From: Leptospira langatensis
Lineage (GTDB): Bacteria > Spirochaetota > Leptospiria > Leptospirales > Leptospiraceae
DNA: 64,000 nt
NCBI RefSeq assembly: GCF_004770615.1
Contig: NZ_RQER01000002.1
Coordinates: 1-64,000 of the forward strand
Direction of reading: 5' to 3'
Positions within the stretch are counted from its first letter, which is position 1; each line of letters begins with the position of its first letter. This document shows, piece after piece, positions 56,218 through 64,000 of the stretch. The position numbers and the translations under genes were made by a program. Below the pieces are notes generated by a model that saw nothing but the letters and a program-made list of their open reading frames with translations, did no database searches and was not told where the DNA came from.

Positions 56218-57354
56218 GTGAGCCTAAGAGAGTTTTTTATAGAAGATAGACTAGAGAGGTTTAGGACCCTCGCTCCTTGTAATCTGGGAGAAAGCGGGAT
56301 CCGAAATCTGACTCTTGCAGAACTTGCCGATTCTCTGGACCTGGATCTAAGAGAACTTGGAAAACTATCTCTAGCAGATTCTCCCAATTCAGGTAGAATG
56401 GATCTGAGAGAAGAGATTGCCTCTCTCTATCCGAATGTTTCTCCGGAAGAAGTTCTGATCACAACAGGAACGGGAGAGGCTCTATTCATTGCATTTCATA
56501 GTTTACTGAAAGCAGAAGACATCATCTCTCTGTTCTGGCCTTCTTTCCAAGCATTGTATGAGGTTCCTAGATCGATCGGAGCCAGGATCCAAAAAGTGGA
56601 TCTGTTGCCTAGACTTCTTTCGGGAAGTCCTGGGTTCGGAAATGAAAATATACGATCTCTATTTGCAAATAATCCTCAGTTAATCATTTGCAATCATCCT
56701 CACAATCCTACAGGGATGATCGCAGAAGCATCAGATCGGACCTCTATTCTTTCCCAACGGCGGAATTTCCGCAGTTGGATCCTATTCGACGAGCATTATC
56801 GTTTTCTTTCGGAAGAAGAAGATCTGGGTTGGAGCGGTTTCGGGGTTTCTGAGAGATCGATCGCTACTGGTTCTATCACGAAATGCTTCGGCGTCATGGG
56901 ACTCCGGATCGGCTGGTTAGTTGGACCTAAGGATTTTCTTTTGCAAGCAAGAAGCATGAAGGACTATCTCACTCACACTGTCTCACCAATCTCGGAGTTT
57001 TTAACCTTAGAACTATTAAAGAAACGGAAAATACTCCAGGCTCAAATAAAGAAGAATCTAGAGAGGAATATAGCTCTTTTTGAGAGTACTTGGAGAAGTC
57101 TTCCTGGGATCTCTTTTTTCCATGCACCAAAAGGTGGGGTCGTCGGATTTCCTAAACTGCAAGAAGGCTTGGACGCGAGAAAGTTTGCGGACATTCTCTA
57201 CGAAAAAGCGGGAGTATTCGTTCTTCCTTCGGATGACTTCGAAGTAGAAGGTTATATTCGAGTCGGCTTCGGAGAGACTCCGGAACGTTTTTCTTTGGGT
57301 CTAGAACGTTGGAGTAAGATCGGATCCGAGATAATGGCCCTCTTGAACAAGTAA
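56218..57354 (+). CDS. Class I/II PLP aminotransferase, specificity unknown
   Basis: 378 residues. Landmarks are NLGESGI near the start, TTGTGEALFIAFHSLL, ICNHPHNPTGMI, LFDEHYRFL and the PLP lysine in SITKCFGVMGLRIGW, with RVGFGE near the end. It resembles capreomycidine-synthase-like and HisC/CobD-type aminotransferases; the exact reaction is unclear. The start is GTG. Its last 103 bases are also coding in the convergent gene. Confidence 0.82.
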   Translation: MSLREFFIEDRLERFRTLAPCNLGESGIRNLTLAELADSLDLDLRELGKLSLADSPNSGRMDLREEIASLYPNVSPEEVLITTGTGEALFIAFHSLLKAEDIISLFWPSFQALYEVPRSIGARIQKVDLLPRLLSGSPGFGNENIRSLFANNPQLIICNHPHNPTGMIAEASDRTSILSQRRNFRSWILFDEHYRFLSEEEDLGWSGFGVSERSIATGSITKCFGVMGLRIGWLVGPKDFLLQARSMKDYLTHTVSPISEFLTLELLKKRKILQAQIKKNLERNIALFESTWRSLPGISFFHAPKGGVVGFPKLQEGLDARKFADILYEKAGVFVLPSDDFEVEGYIRVGFGETPERFSLGLERWSKIGSEIMALLNK

Positions 57355-58400
57355 GCGATCTGCCTGTCCTGGGCGAAGTGAGTGGATTGCAAAGTATAAT
57401 AGGATTTTCCTAGAAACACATGCGGACTTTCTAAAGCTTGTAGAAATTGGGAATTCTCTTTGGCAGGTTCCCAATTCCATTCCTTCCCTCGGATGCGAAT
57501 ACTTAACCTTTCTCCTTCTATCTTCCAGTCGGTTTCTCCGGAACGAAAGGGAAGTCCACATCTGAGTCTGGGCCCTTCTTCTTGGAGGAATTCAGGGGAG
57601 ATCCAAACTCCCAAGGGAAACAACAGAGGATTCTCCGGATCGATCTCTTCTTCTTTTCTGTGACCGTATACCCAAACTTCGGTTCGATAGACCCGGTTTG
57701 GACTCGGATACATATCTTCGTAGATCCTTCCTAATTGATGACTTAACACCCTCATCGATTGGATGCGGACCTTCCATTTTCCTGGTTCACCTACGGGTAA
57801 TACGGATTCGGAGATGCAGTCTTGGAAAAGATCGGAGGGAACGCTTGTCTCCCAAATAAGAAAAGGGGAAAGAGTGAGATTACTGATTTGAGGAAACCAC
57901 GCCTCCCAGAAATACGGCTCCGTCCTAAATTGAAAATTTCGTTTCCTTCTTCCTTTTTGGGAAGGTTCCTCAGGAAGGAACAGATCCTCTCCCGGATGAA
58001 ATGCCCGAACGTTCGGATCCGCATGAGCCAATTTCTTTTTCCAGGGCAAAAAGAAGAAGAGGGACCAGAGGGAAACCTTGTGCTTTCGGATCCTTTGTAC
58101 TTTTCGTTTCGCATTCGGAAAGATCTCTTCTGTCTCAGATTCTGAATAGGAAAAGGGAGGCAGGTTTTCGACCCAATCCTGGGAGGCGGAAGTTCCGTCC
58201 GAGCCAAGATCCCGAATATTCTCGGTTTGGATCCGATTGGTAACGTAAGGATCGAGTCGTTTTTGGAGTCGGATCTTTTCCGCTTCCCATTTAACGGAAG
58301 AATGAAAACGAAAAGAAGAAAAGACCGACAGAATTTTTTCTTTTAAACTTCTCGGTCCGATCATTCTTGGAAAGGATACAGACAGAGTTAGGAAAGGCAA
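57252..58400 (-). CDS. Hypothetical protein overlapping the aminotransferase 3' end
   Basis: 382 residues from a TTG with GAGGG nine bases upstream; an ATG at 58364 would remove 12 residues. Rich in Trp, Arg, Lys and Pro, with WKKKLAHADPNVRAFHPGEDLF and VWVYGHRKEEEIDPENPLLFPLGVW blocks. No signal peptide or known motif. Its 3' 103 bases run antisense to the aminotransferase. It is probably a real gene of a conserved leptospiral type, but unverified. Confidence 0.6.
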   Translation of the reverse strand: MPFLTLSVSFPRMIGPRSLKEKILSVFSSFRFHSSVKWEAEKIRLQKRLDPYVTNRIQTENIRDLGSDGTSASQDWVENLPPFSYSESETEEIFPNAKRKVQRIRKHKVSLWSLFFFLPWKKKLAHADPNVRAFHPGEDLFLPEEPSQKGRRKRNFQFRTEPYFWEAWFPQISNLTLSPFLIWETSVPSDLFQDCISESVLPVGEPGKWKVRIQSMRVLSHQLGRIYEDMYPSPNRVYRTEVWVYGHRKEEEIDPENPLLFPLGVWISPEFLQEEGPRLRCGLPFRSGETDWKIEGERLSIRIRGKEWNWEPAKENSQFLQALESPHVFLGKSYYTLQSTHFAQDRQIAYLFKRAIISDPILLQRSRPKEKRSGVSPKPTRI

Positions 58401-58430
58401 GCCTAACTTCCCTCAAAACAAGGAAAGAAC

Positions 58431-59204
58431 ATGGGAAGAACTTCGTTAGAACATGAGGAGTTTTTAAGATCGGTGGACGCATTCCATTTGAGAGTGCTCG
58501 CCGAAATAGACTATCCCCAATCCATATTTAGGGACGGAAAGGTCAAAGATACGATCTGTATCTTTGGCTCGGCTCGGATCCTGAGTCCGGATGAATGTAA
58601 TGCAATGGAGAATGAAGAACGCACTGAAAAGGCGGAGGCATTCTTCCAAAAAAGAAAGGAATTATCTTCTTACTATGTGGAAGCCTATGAAACCGCTAAG
58701 TTGATCACGAATTGGGGAAAGGAGATCTCCAAGGAATATCATAGAATGGCGGTTTGTACGGGAGGAGGTCCAGGGATCATGGAGGCCGCCAACCGTGGCG
58801 CGAGAGAAGCCGGAGGACCTAGCCTTGGCTTAAATATCCGGCTTCCGTTCGAGCAAACGGTGAATCCGTATGTGGATCCAAATATCAGCGTTGAATTTCA
58901 TTATTTCTTCATGCGAAAGCTTTGGTTTCTCAGACTCTCCAAGGGAGTAGTGGCCTTTCCGGGAGGATTCGGAACTGTGGATGAGTTGTTCGAGACCCTG
59001 ACCCTTATTCAGACAGGACGCAATAACTTGAAGATCCCTGTCATCCTGTATGGAAGTAAGTTCTGGAATTCCATTTTTCAACTGGATGCAATGAAGGATT
59101 ACGGACTCATAGATCCGTTAGATCTGGACCTGATCACATATTGCGATTCTCCTTCCGAAGTACTCGAAGTTCTTAAGAAGAAGGTTCCCCTAGAGGCGGA
59201 TTAA
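58431..59204 (+). CDS. LOG-family (lysine decarboxylase-like) protein
   Basis: 257-residue Rossmann protein of the LOG family. CTGGGPGIMEAANRGA and PGGFGTVDELFE (about 177-188) are the nucleotide-binding and catalytic motifs. Plant and actinobacterial members are cytokinin-activating phosphoribohydrolases; many bacterial members are uncharacterised nucleotide 5'-monophosphate nucleosidases. A terminator-like repeat follows its stop. Confidence 0.88.
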   Translation: MGRTSLEHEEFLRSVDAFHLRVLAEIDYPQSIFRDGKVKDTICIFGSARILSPDECNAMENEERTEKAEAFFQKRKELSSYYVEAYETAKLITNWGKEISKEYHRMAVCTGGGPGIMEAANRGAREAGGPSLGLNIRLPFEQTVNPYVDPNISVEFHYFFMRKLWFLRLSKGVVAFPGGFGTVDELFETLTLIQTGRNNLKIPVILYGSKFWNSIFQLDAMKDYGLIDPLDLDLITYCDSPSEVLEVLKKKVPLEAD

Positions 59205-59214
59205 AGTATAGTTA

Positions 59215-59260
59215 CGGGAAGAGGGAGACAAAATAGGAGGTTTTTTCCCGAATCTTTTTG
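59215..59260 (+). terminator. Candidate terminator after the LOG-family gene
   Basis: CGGGAA (59215-59220) and TTCCCG (59245-59250) are inverted copies with a 24-base loop, starting 11 bases after the gene stop, and a T-rich stretch (59253-59259) follows. The long loop makes it a weak intrinsic terminator. Confidence 0.4.
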
Positions 59261-59266
59261 GTTTCC

Positions 59267-59294
59267 TTGACAGCTTGTTTCGGCAGAAAATTAT
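59267..59294 (+). promoter_or_regulatory. Candidate rpmB promoter very close to the start codon
   Basis: TTGACA (59267-59272) followed after 16 bases by AATTAT (59289-59294; four of six -10 positions match). Transcription would begin only a few bases before the rpmB ATG at 59304. No Shine-Dalgarno sequence lies in that interval, so the transcript may be leaderless or nearly so. Confidence 0.45.
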
Positions 59295-59303
59295 GGTCGC
59301 AAT

Positions 59304-59585
59304 ATGGCCAGAAAATGTGTCGTCACAGGGAAAGGAACGATTGCAGGAAACAATGTTTCCCACTCTCACCTGAAAACCCGTAGAACCTGGAAAATCAACC
59401 TGATCAAAAAGCGTATCTTCTTGGAAGATGAGAACCGCTGGGTCACTGTTCGTATCTCTACTCGTGCTCTAAGAACCTTGAAAAAGAAAGGAATCAAAGC
59501 AGCGATCAAAGATAACGCAGGATCTCTACAAGCCCTTGCCCCTAAAAAATACGTCGGAATCCAAAAAAAGGCAGTCCAAGCCTAA
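59304..59585 (+). CDS. rpmB: 50S ribosomal protein L28
   Basis: 93-residue L28: [21 protein letters not shown], then a basic [16 protein letters not shown] strand and [18 protein letters not shown]. Highly basic and of the expected length with a short C-terminal extension. It lies downstream of a near-consensus -35 box and lacks a clear ribosome-binding site. Its 3' end overlaps the nth start by about 50 bases. Confidence 0.96.
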   Translation: MARKCVVTGKGTIAGNNVSHSHLKTRRTWKINLIKKRIFLEDENRWVTVRISTRALRTLKKKGIKAAIKDNAGSLQALAPKKYVGIQKKAVQA

Positions 59586-60237
59586 GTTTTCCGTAACCCC
59601 TGAATACGTATCCCGAGTTTACTTCCTATTAAGGAAGGAATTCGGGGATGTAAATTCTCCTCTTCAATATTCCCAAGACTATCAATTTGCGATCTCTGTG
59701 ATCCTTTCCGCGCAATGCACGGATGAGAGGGTTAATCAGGTCAGTCCTCTTCTTTTTGCCGAATTTCCTACCCTGGAATCCTTAGCCGCAGCTCCTTTAA
59801 AGAAAATAGAGAAGATCATTTACTCTACAGGTTTTTATAAAAACAAAGCCAAGTCGGTTTCCGGCTTCGCAAATACTCTATTAAAGGATTATGATGGGAA
59901 ATTGCCTAAGACGATCGCGGAACTAACTAAGCTTCCGGGAATCGGAAGAAAGACAGCTAACGTTGTATTGAATGAGATCCATCATATTTCGGAAGGATTC
60001 GTGGTGGATACCCATGTAAAGCGTATCTCTAAAAAATTGGGTTTAACCACCCAATCGGATCCGGTCAAGGTGGAGAAGGATCTGATGAAGAATATCCAAC
60101 CGGAATACTGGATGGATCTGTCTTTATATTTTATCTTTTTAGGAAGAAAGTATTGCAAGGCTCATAGAACCTTCTGCGAGACATGTATCTTGCGGAAAGA
60201 ATGTCCTTCTTCCTTGGTCTTGAAAATGGGAGAGTAG
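59536..60237 (+). CDS. nth: Endonuclease III
   Basis: 233-residue HhH-GPD DNA glycosylase/AP lyase for oxidised pyrimidines. The helix-hairpin-helix [15 protein letters not shown] carries the catalytic lysine, [11 protein letters not shown] the aspartate, and the C-terminal Cys-X6-Cys-X2-Cys-X5-Cys binds [4Fe-4S]. The TTG start at 59536 lies inside rpmB, overlapping 50 bases; the first certain homologous residues come about 20 codons later, so the start is uncertain. Confidence 0.93.
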   Translation: MPLKNTSESKKRQSKPKFSVTPEYVSRVYFLLRKEFGDVNSPLQYSQDYQFAISVILSAQCTDERVNQVSPLLFAEFPTLESLAAAPLKKIEKIIYSTGFYKNKAKSVSGFANTLLKDYDGKLPKTIAELTKLPGIGRKTANVVLNEIHHISEGFVVDTHVKRISKKLGLTTQSDPVKVEKDLMKNIQPEYWMDLSLYFIFLGRKYCKAHRTFCETCILRKECPSSLVLKMGE

Positions 60238-60238
60238 A

Positions 60239-60670
60239 ATGAGTGTAGAAGTATTCTTAGATTCTAAAATACAGGGAATGGGCCTGAGCACCCAACATAT
60301 AGTCATGTCCCGAGATCTGAACCAGCACGGATTCCTTTTCGGAGGACAGATGCTTGCTTGGATCGATGAGGGCTGTGCCATGTTCGTTATGGAGAAGATC
60401 GGTTATTCGAATCTAGTCACAGTGAGTATGGACGATGTGGTCTTTAAAAGCCCGGGACTACTCGGCGAGATCATACAGATCTTTTCCAAAATAGAGAAGA
60501 TCGGAAAGAGTTCCATCACTCTCCGTTGTGCTGCCATTGCGAAGAGCCAAAAGAAGAAAGAAGTCCGCGAGATCATAGATTGTAAGATCACCTATGTTTG
60601 TCTGGACGATTCCGGGAAACCGTTCCCGTATTTCACTCAGTTTGATACGGAAGAGATCCTCAAAAGATAA
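60239..60670 (+). CDS. Acyl-CoA thioesterase (YciA-like hotdog fold)
   Basis: 143 residues. LNQHGFLFGGQMLAWIDEGCAMF is the hotdog helix with the catalytic Asp/Asn region, then VSMDDVVFKSPGLLGEIIQIF. It would hydrolyse acyl-CoA thioesters. It starts one base after nth and ends directly at the next start codon, so it is in a tight run. Confidence 0.9.
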   Translation: MSVEVFLDSKIQGMGLSTQHIVMSRDLNQHGFLFGGQMLAWIDEGCAMFVMEKIGYSNLVTVSMDDVVFKSPGLLGEIIQIFSKIEKIGKSSITLRCAAIAKSQKKKEVREIIDCKITYVCLDDSGKPFPYFTQFDTEEILKR

Positions 60671-61120
60671 ATGGCCTCTCGCTTTCCCGTTTCCCTCGAA
60701 AAGGAGGCTGCCTTGCTTGCAAGACTAGAAGGTCTAGGCATCAAGGAGTCCGATCTAGAAGAGACTTTCGTTCGAAGCGGGGGAAAGGGGGGACAGAATG
60801 TGAACAAGGTATCTACCGCAGTTCGGCTCTTCCATAAACCTACTGGGACCGAGATCAAATGTTCCATCCATCGTACCCAAGGATTAAACCGATACAAGGC
60901 AAGGATCTTACTCTGCGAAAAATTTGAAGAAGAAGCGAGGGCTCTTTCTAAAATAGAGGATCCCGAGCATGCGAAACTTAGAAAGGCAAAGGCGGACAAG
61001 GCCAGAAAGGCAAAAAGAAAAGCTAGGGCCAAGGCTTCTTCCGGTCTAAAAAGAGAGTTCGTTCCCGAGAACGACTGGAAAGAAGAATACGGAGAAGATT
61101 GGACGGACTCTCCGGAATAG
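60671..61120 (+). CDS. RF-1-domain (GGQ) release-factor-like protein
   Basis: 149 residues. [19 protein letters not shown] holds the GGQ (residues 40-42) that triggers peptidyl-tRNA hydrolysis. There is no codon-recognition domain, and the C-terminal tail is Lys/Ala/Arg-rich. This fits ArfB/C12orf65-type ribosome rescue proteins. It starts at the base following the thioesterase stop. The rescue role is family knowledge and not shown here. Confidence 0.88.
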   Translation: MASRFPVSLEKEAALLARLEGLGIKESDLEETFVRSGGKGGQNVNKVSTAVRLFHKPTGTEIKCSIHRTQGLNRYKARILLCEKFEEEARALSKIEDPEHAKLRKAKADKARKAKRKARAKASSGLKREFVPENDWKEEYGEDWTDSPE

Positions 61121-61153
61121 CATTTTCTTGTAAAAGCGGGACATTATCTACGG

Positions 61154-63013
61154 ATGCCTGAAGTTTTCAATCATAGTCTGATCGTCGAGAAGCTGAAGAA
61201 CCTAACTGGTTCTCCCGGATGCTACCTTTGGAAGAATTTCGAAGGAGAGGTCATCTATGTAGGCAAAGCCAAGAACCTAGACAAGAGGATCCGCAATTAT
61301 CTAAAGGAAAAACAATCCGATATCAAGACCCGTTTCTTGCAGAGAGAGATCTATGATCTGGACTGGATTGCCACCTCCACAGAAAAGGAAGCTCTGATCT
61401 TAGAAGCCACTCTGATCAAGAAGCATAATCCCAGATACAATGTACGTCTGAAGGACGATAAGAAATATCCTTATCTTTGCGTTTCCCTTTCCGAGCCTTT
61501 CCCTATGGTATTTGTCACAAGGAAGATCAAGGACAACGGTGATAGATACTTTGGTCCTTATACGGATGTAAAGACGACCAGAGAAGTATTGGATGTGATC
61601 CATAGGATCTTCCCGATACGTAAGACGAAACAGGTTCTCCCTCTTCCTAAACCTAGAAGACCTTGTTTGAATTTCCAAATGGGAAGATGTCTTGGACCCT
61701 GCCAAGGCACCGTTTCCAAAGAAGAATACGCAGTCGTAGTCAACCAGATCATTCAGTTCTTAGAGGGAAAGAAAGAGGTCCTCGCGAACGAACTTACCAA
61801 GAGAATGGACGACTATTCCACCAAGCTGGAATTCGAGAATGCCGCACGCTATCGGGATATGCTGGGAAGACTACAGTTATTCCGCCAAAAGCAAACTGTA
61901 GTCAGCATGGATGGAGGCGATGAGGATGTGATCGCTTTTGCCAGAAAAGAAGATGAAGGACAGGTGGTCCTCATGGAGGTCCGAGGCGGTCGACTCGACA
62001 ATAAGAAGTCTTTTCCATTGCAAGGGGTCCAAAACTCTACGGAAGAGGAGATCCTTTCTTCCTTCTTCCGGGATTATTATCTGGGAGCCGGTTGGATCCC
62101 GGCAAGTATCGTAGTTTCCTTTGGCTTGAAAGAAGAAGGAGAGGCGGTCCTCGACTTTCTACAGGAGAAGACCGGCTTTCGTCCAAAGCTTCGCTTTCCT
62201 AAGGCGGGAGAGAAGAAATCTCTCTTAAAGATCGCAGAGAAGAACGCGGAACTGAGTCTTACGGAAAGACTTCTTGCGACCCACTACAGGGACCAAACGG
62301 TAGCCTTGAAAGAGATCCAAGAGATGTTCCGTTTGCCTGAACCTCCCCATATTATCGAATGCTACGATATCTCTCACTTCCAAGGATCTTTTCCTGTAGC
62401 AAGCGGTGTCATGTTCGTCGAGGGAAAACCCTTCAAGCAAGGATACAGAAAATATAATATTCGAGGTTATGAAGGCATCAACGATCCGGGAATGATGCAC
62501 GAGGTAATCTCTCGCAGGCTGCAGAGGATCCTAAATGAGGATGGTGTCCTTCCCGACCTGATCGTGATCGATGGTGGGCCTACACAGCTCGTCAAGGCTT
62601 GCGAGGCTGCAGTGGAAGCTGGGGCTCCGAATCTTCCGATGGTGGGTCTTGCCAAGAAGAGAGAAGAGATCTACTTTCCTGGGGAGATGACCCCATACAG
62701 CTTCGATATGAATTCTCCCGGAATGAAACTGCTGCGGCATTTGCGCGATGAGGCACATAGGTTCGGAGTGGAACATCATCGTTCTCGTAGGAACCGCGAA
62801 GCATTGAATAGCCTGATCAAAGAAGTCCCTGATATCGGTTTGAAACGGAGCAAATTGCTGCTTCGCTCCTTCTCCGGACAGAAGAAGATAGAAGACGTAA
62901 ATATTGCAGAATTAATGAAGGTGCCCGGGATCGGAGAGTCTCTCGCAGAGAAGATCTATAAGCATTTTCATTCCGGAACAACAATTCCGGAAACATCCAA
63001 CCAAATAGAATAA
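61154..63013 (+). CDS. uvrC: Excinuclease ABC subunit C
   Basis: 619-residue nucleotide excision repair nuclease. The GIY-YIG domain ([27 protein letters not shown]) cuts 3', the Cys-rich [19 protein letters not shown] and a UVR segment follow, and the RNase H-like domain ([19 protein letters not shown]) cuts 5'. A helix-hairpin-helix pair ends the protein. A large hairpin begins immediately after the stop and covers the next gene's start. Confidence 0.97.
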   Translation: MPEVFNHSLIVEKLKNLTGSPGCYLWKNFEGEVIYVGKAKNLDKRIRNYLKEKQSDIKTRFLQREIYDLDWIATSTEKEALILEATLIKKHNPRYNVRLKDDKKYPYLCVSLSEPFPMVFVTRKIKDNGDRYFGPYTDVKTTREVLDVIHRIFPIRKTKQVLPLPKPRRPCLNFQMGRCLGPCQGTVSKEEYAVVVNQIIQFLEGKKEVLANELTKRMDDYSTKLEFENAARYRDMLGRLQLFRQKQTVVSMDGGDEDVIAFARKEDEGQVVLMEVRGGRLDNKKSFPLQGVQNSTEEEILSSFFRDYYLGAGWIPASIVVSFGLKEEGEAVLDFLQEKTGFRPKLRFPKAGEKKSLLKIAEKNAELSLTERLLATHYRDQTVALKEIQEMFRLPEPPHIIECYDISHFQGSFPVASGVMFVEGKPFKQGYRKYNIRGYEGINDPGMMHEVISRRLQRILNEDGVLPDLIVIDGGPTQLVKACEAAVEAGAPNLPMVGLAKKREEIYFPGEMTPYSFDMNSPGMKLLRHLRDEAHRFGVEHHRSRRNREALNSLIKEVPDIGLKRSKLLLRSFSGQKKIEDVNIAELMKVPGIGESLAEKIYKHFHSGTTIPETSNQIE

Positions 63014-63064
63014 TTTTTTCCTCCAAGATCTTTCTCTTCTACCTGCAAGAGAAGGAGGAAAAAA
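63014..63064 (+). promoter_or_regulatory. Long perfect hairpin sequestering the next gene's ribosome-binding site
   Basis: TTTTTTCCTCC (63014-63024) and GGAGGAAAAAA (63054-63064) are an 11-base perfect inverted repeat. Inside, TTCTCTT (63032-63038) pairs perfectly with AAGAGAA (63047-63053). Only a seven-base bulge (63025-63031) breaks the 18 pairs. The right arm holds the GGAGG ribosome-binding site and the A of the ATG at 63064. No T-tract follows the right arm, so translation control is likelier than termination. Confidence 0.6.
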
Positions 63065-64000
63065 TGAAACAATCCAAACTCATTCCATTACTTTGCTTTC
63101 TTGCAATAAGCGTCGTCTGCAAGGCGGAATCACCGAAAGAACCCGTTTGGTTCGACGAGGAAGCTTCGGCTTTTTTCAAATATGATCCTTTATATTCCAG
63201 ACAAGCGTCTCGCTCGATAACTGAATGGGAAGAAGGCAATCTTTGTCTGATCACAGGAGAGGATCCGAACATACTCGTTCGGATCTGTGTCCTCGAAAAA
63301 GATCGGAGCTCCCAGGAAAATTTAGCTCGAGCCTTCTCTTCTTGGAAGAAGGAAGAGTTAATCCCAGAATCTAGTCTAGTCTTAAGGGACGGATCTTTGG
63401 CTAGGATCGGGACCTATCACAAGAACGATCTAGTCAAACAAGCAAAGACTGCTGAATTCCTTTTGGTCGGACAAAAAGAATTCGATCTAAGTCCACTCGA
63501 AGGTTCCTGGACCCGGAAAAATTTCAATACCAGAAATCACGAAAAGAAATTTAGTATATTCCTTTTTTCGAATGGTCGAAGTATGCTCGTCCTTCCTGCA
63601 CAGGGAGAGAAAGAGATCTACTTTGCCCTGAATTTTTCTTGGACATTAGGAAAAGAAGAGATCCGAACCCAGATCCTGAGCAAGAATAGATCCGCTTTAG
63701 ACGCCTGCCAGATCACTCTCCCGATAGTAACGGAAATTTTTGGAGAAACGGATTCTCCTAGCGGAAGATGGATAGAGATCTACAATCCAAACTCATTTCC
63801 CATCTGCGAAGATGGTTTAAGTATTGAATTGTTCGGAACGAGGATCCTTCTTCCGATGACGACTGGGTTCATTGCACCTTTCGAGACAAGAGTGTATGCG
63901 GAATCTTCTTCTAAATTAGAGAAGTTGGTCCTAAGCGGGATTCGTTGGGGAGATCTTAAGAAAGTAGGAAATATTACCTTATTCCAAAGCCAAGGATCCC
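63064..64000 (+). CDS. Predicted lipoprotein with lamin-tail-like domain, 3' truncated
   Basis: The frame runs open from the ATG at 63064 to the window edge (312 codons). A short signal peptide ends at LAISVVC, a lipobox. Residues about 213-300 resemble a lamin-tail domain: VTEIFGETDSPSGRWIEIYN, then PFETRVYAE. The AAGGAGG site is very strong but lies in the hairpin described at 63014-63064. The C-terminus and role are unknown. Confidence 0.7.
   Translation, partial: MKQSKLIPLLCFLAISVVCKAESPKEPVWFDEEASAFFKYDPLYSRQASRSITEWEEGNLCLITGEDPNILVRICVLEKDRSSQENLARAFSSWKKEELIPESSLVLRDGSLARIGTYHKNDLVKQAKTAEFLLVGQKEFDLSPLEGSWTRKNFNTRNHEKKFSIFLFSNGRSMLVLPAQGEKEIYFALNFSWTLGKEEIRTQILSKNRSALDACQITLPIVTEIFGETDSPSGRWIEIYNPNSFPICEDGLSIELFGTRILLPMTTGFIAPFETRVYAESSSKLEKLVLSGIRWGDLKKVGNITLFQSQGS

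Overview
This window is a gene-dense chromosomal segment with short gaps, few non-coding bases and no tRNA, rRNA, CRISPR array, transposase or phage gene that I can see. The gene content points to a Leptospira-type spirochaete. There is an XPB-like DNA helicase, many short lipoproteins with a spirochaetal lipobox, a FliG-like protein, split leuC/leuD, a complete bioF-D-A-B run behind a malate dehydrogenase, and NrsF with its ECF sigma factor. The G+C content looks moderate (mid-forties by eye, not counted), which would suit one of the higher-GC leptospires. Genus-level assignment is inference from gene content.

Layout from left to right. 1-5.6 kb: the end of an FHA-domain gene, leuC-leuD, an unusual cysteine-synthase-like PLP protein and an SF1 helicase. 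5.6-7 kb: a divergent ECF sigma/NrsF pair. 7-10.7 kb: a FemAB-like acyltransferase translationally coupled to clpS-clpA. 10.7-20.2 kb: a thiol and Fe-S island. On the plus strand it holds gamma-glutamyltransferase, glutamate-cysteine ligase and an ATP-grasp GshF-like ligase. Converging on the minus strand are glyoxalase II, a mycothione-reductase-like flavoprotein, an ABC-2 exporter, two BolA proteins, a CGFS glutaredoxin and a CPYC glutaredoxin. 20.2-23.3 kb: a STAS protein, a metallo-beta-lactamase-fold hydrolase and glycerol kinase.

23.3-29.2 kb is a minus-strand run: an MBOAT acyltransferase, a lipoprotein, a SpoIIE-type phosphatase, a small protein and a protein whose C-terminal half resembles FliG; sppA lies just upstream. 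29.3-39.9 kb: an aldose-epimerase-like protein, XPB helicase, an aspartate aminotransferase, an SH3-like exported protein, an alpha/beta hydrolase, a sodium/solute symporter, homoserine kinase, two hypotheticals and a DsbA-like protein. 39.9-45.5 kb: mdh, the biotin genes and a 57-residue small protein. 45.5-55.7 kb: an SGNH lipoprotein, serB, mutS, trpF, a YfiH-type protein, a receiver domain, leuB, argD and a phosphohexomutase. 55.8-64 kb: a membrane protein, an aminotransferase, a hypothetical, a LOG-family protein, rpmB, nth, a thioesterase, a GGQ release-factor-like protein, uvrC and a truncated lamin-tail lipoprotein.

Much of the window is housekeeping (Leu, Trp, Ser, Thr, Arg and biotin synthesis, DNA repair, proteolysis). 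The parts most worth following up are the convergent glutathione/BolA/glutaredoxin/ABC cluster, the acyltransferase-clpS-clpA coupling, the degenerate FliG-like protein, the ECF/NrsF pair with a matching promoter-like motif, and a long perfect hairpin that covers the ribosome-binding site of the last gene.
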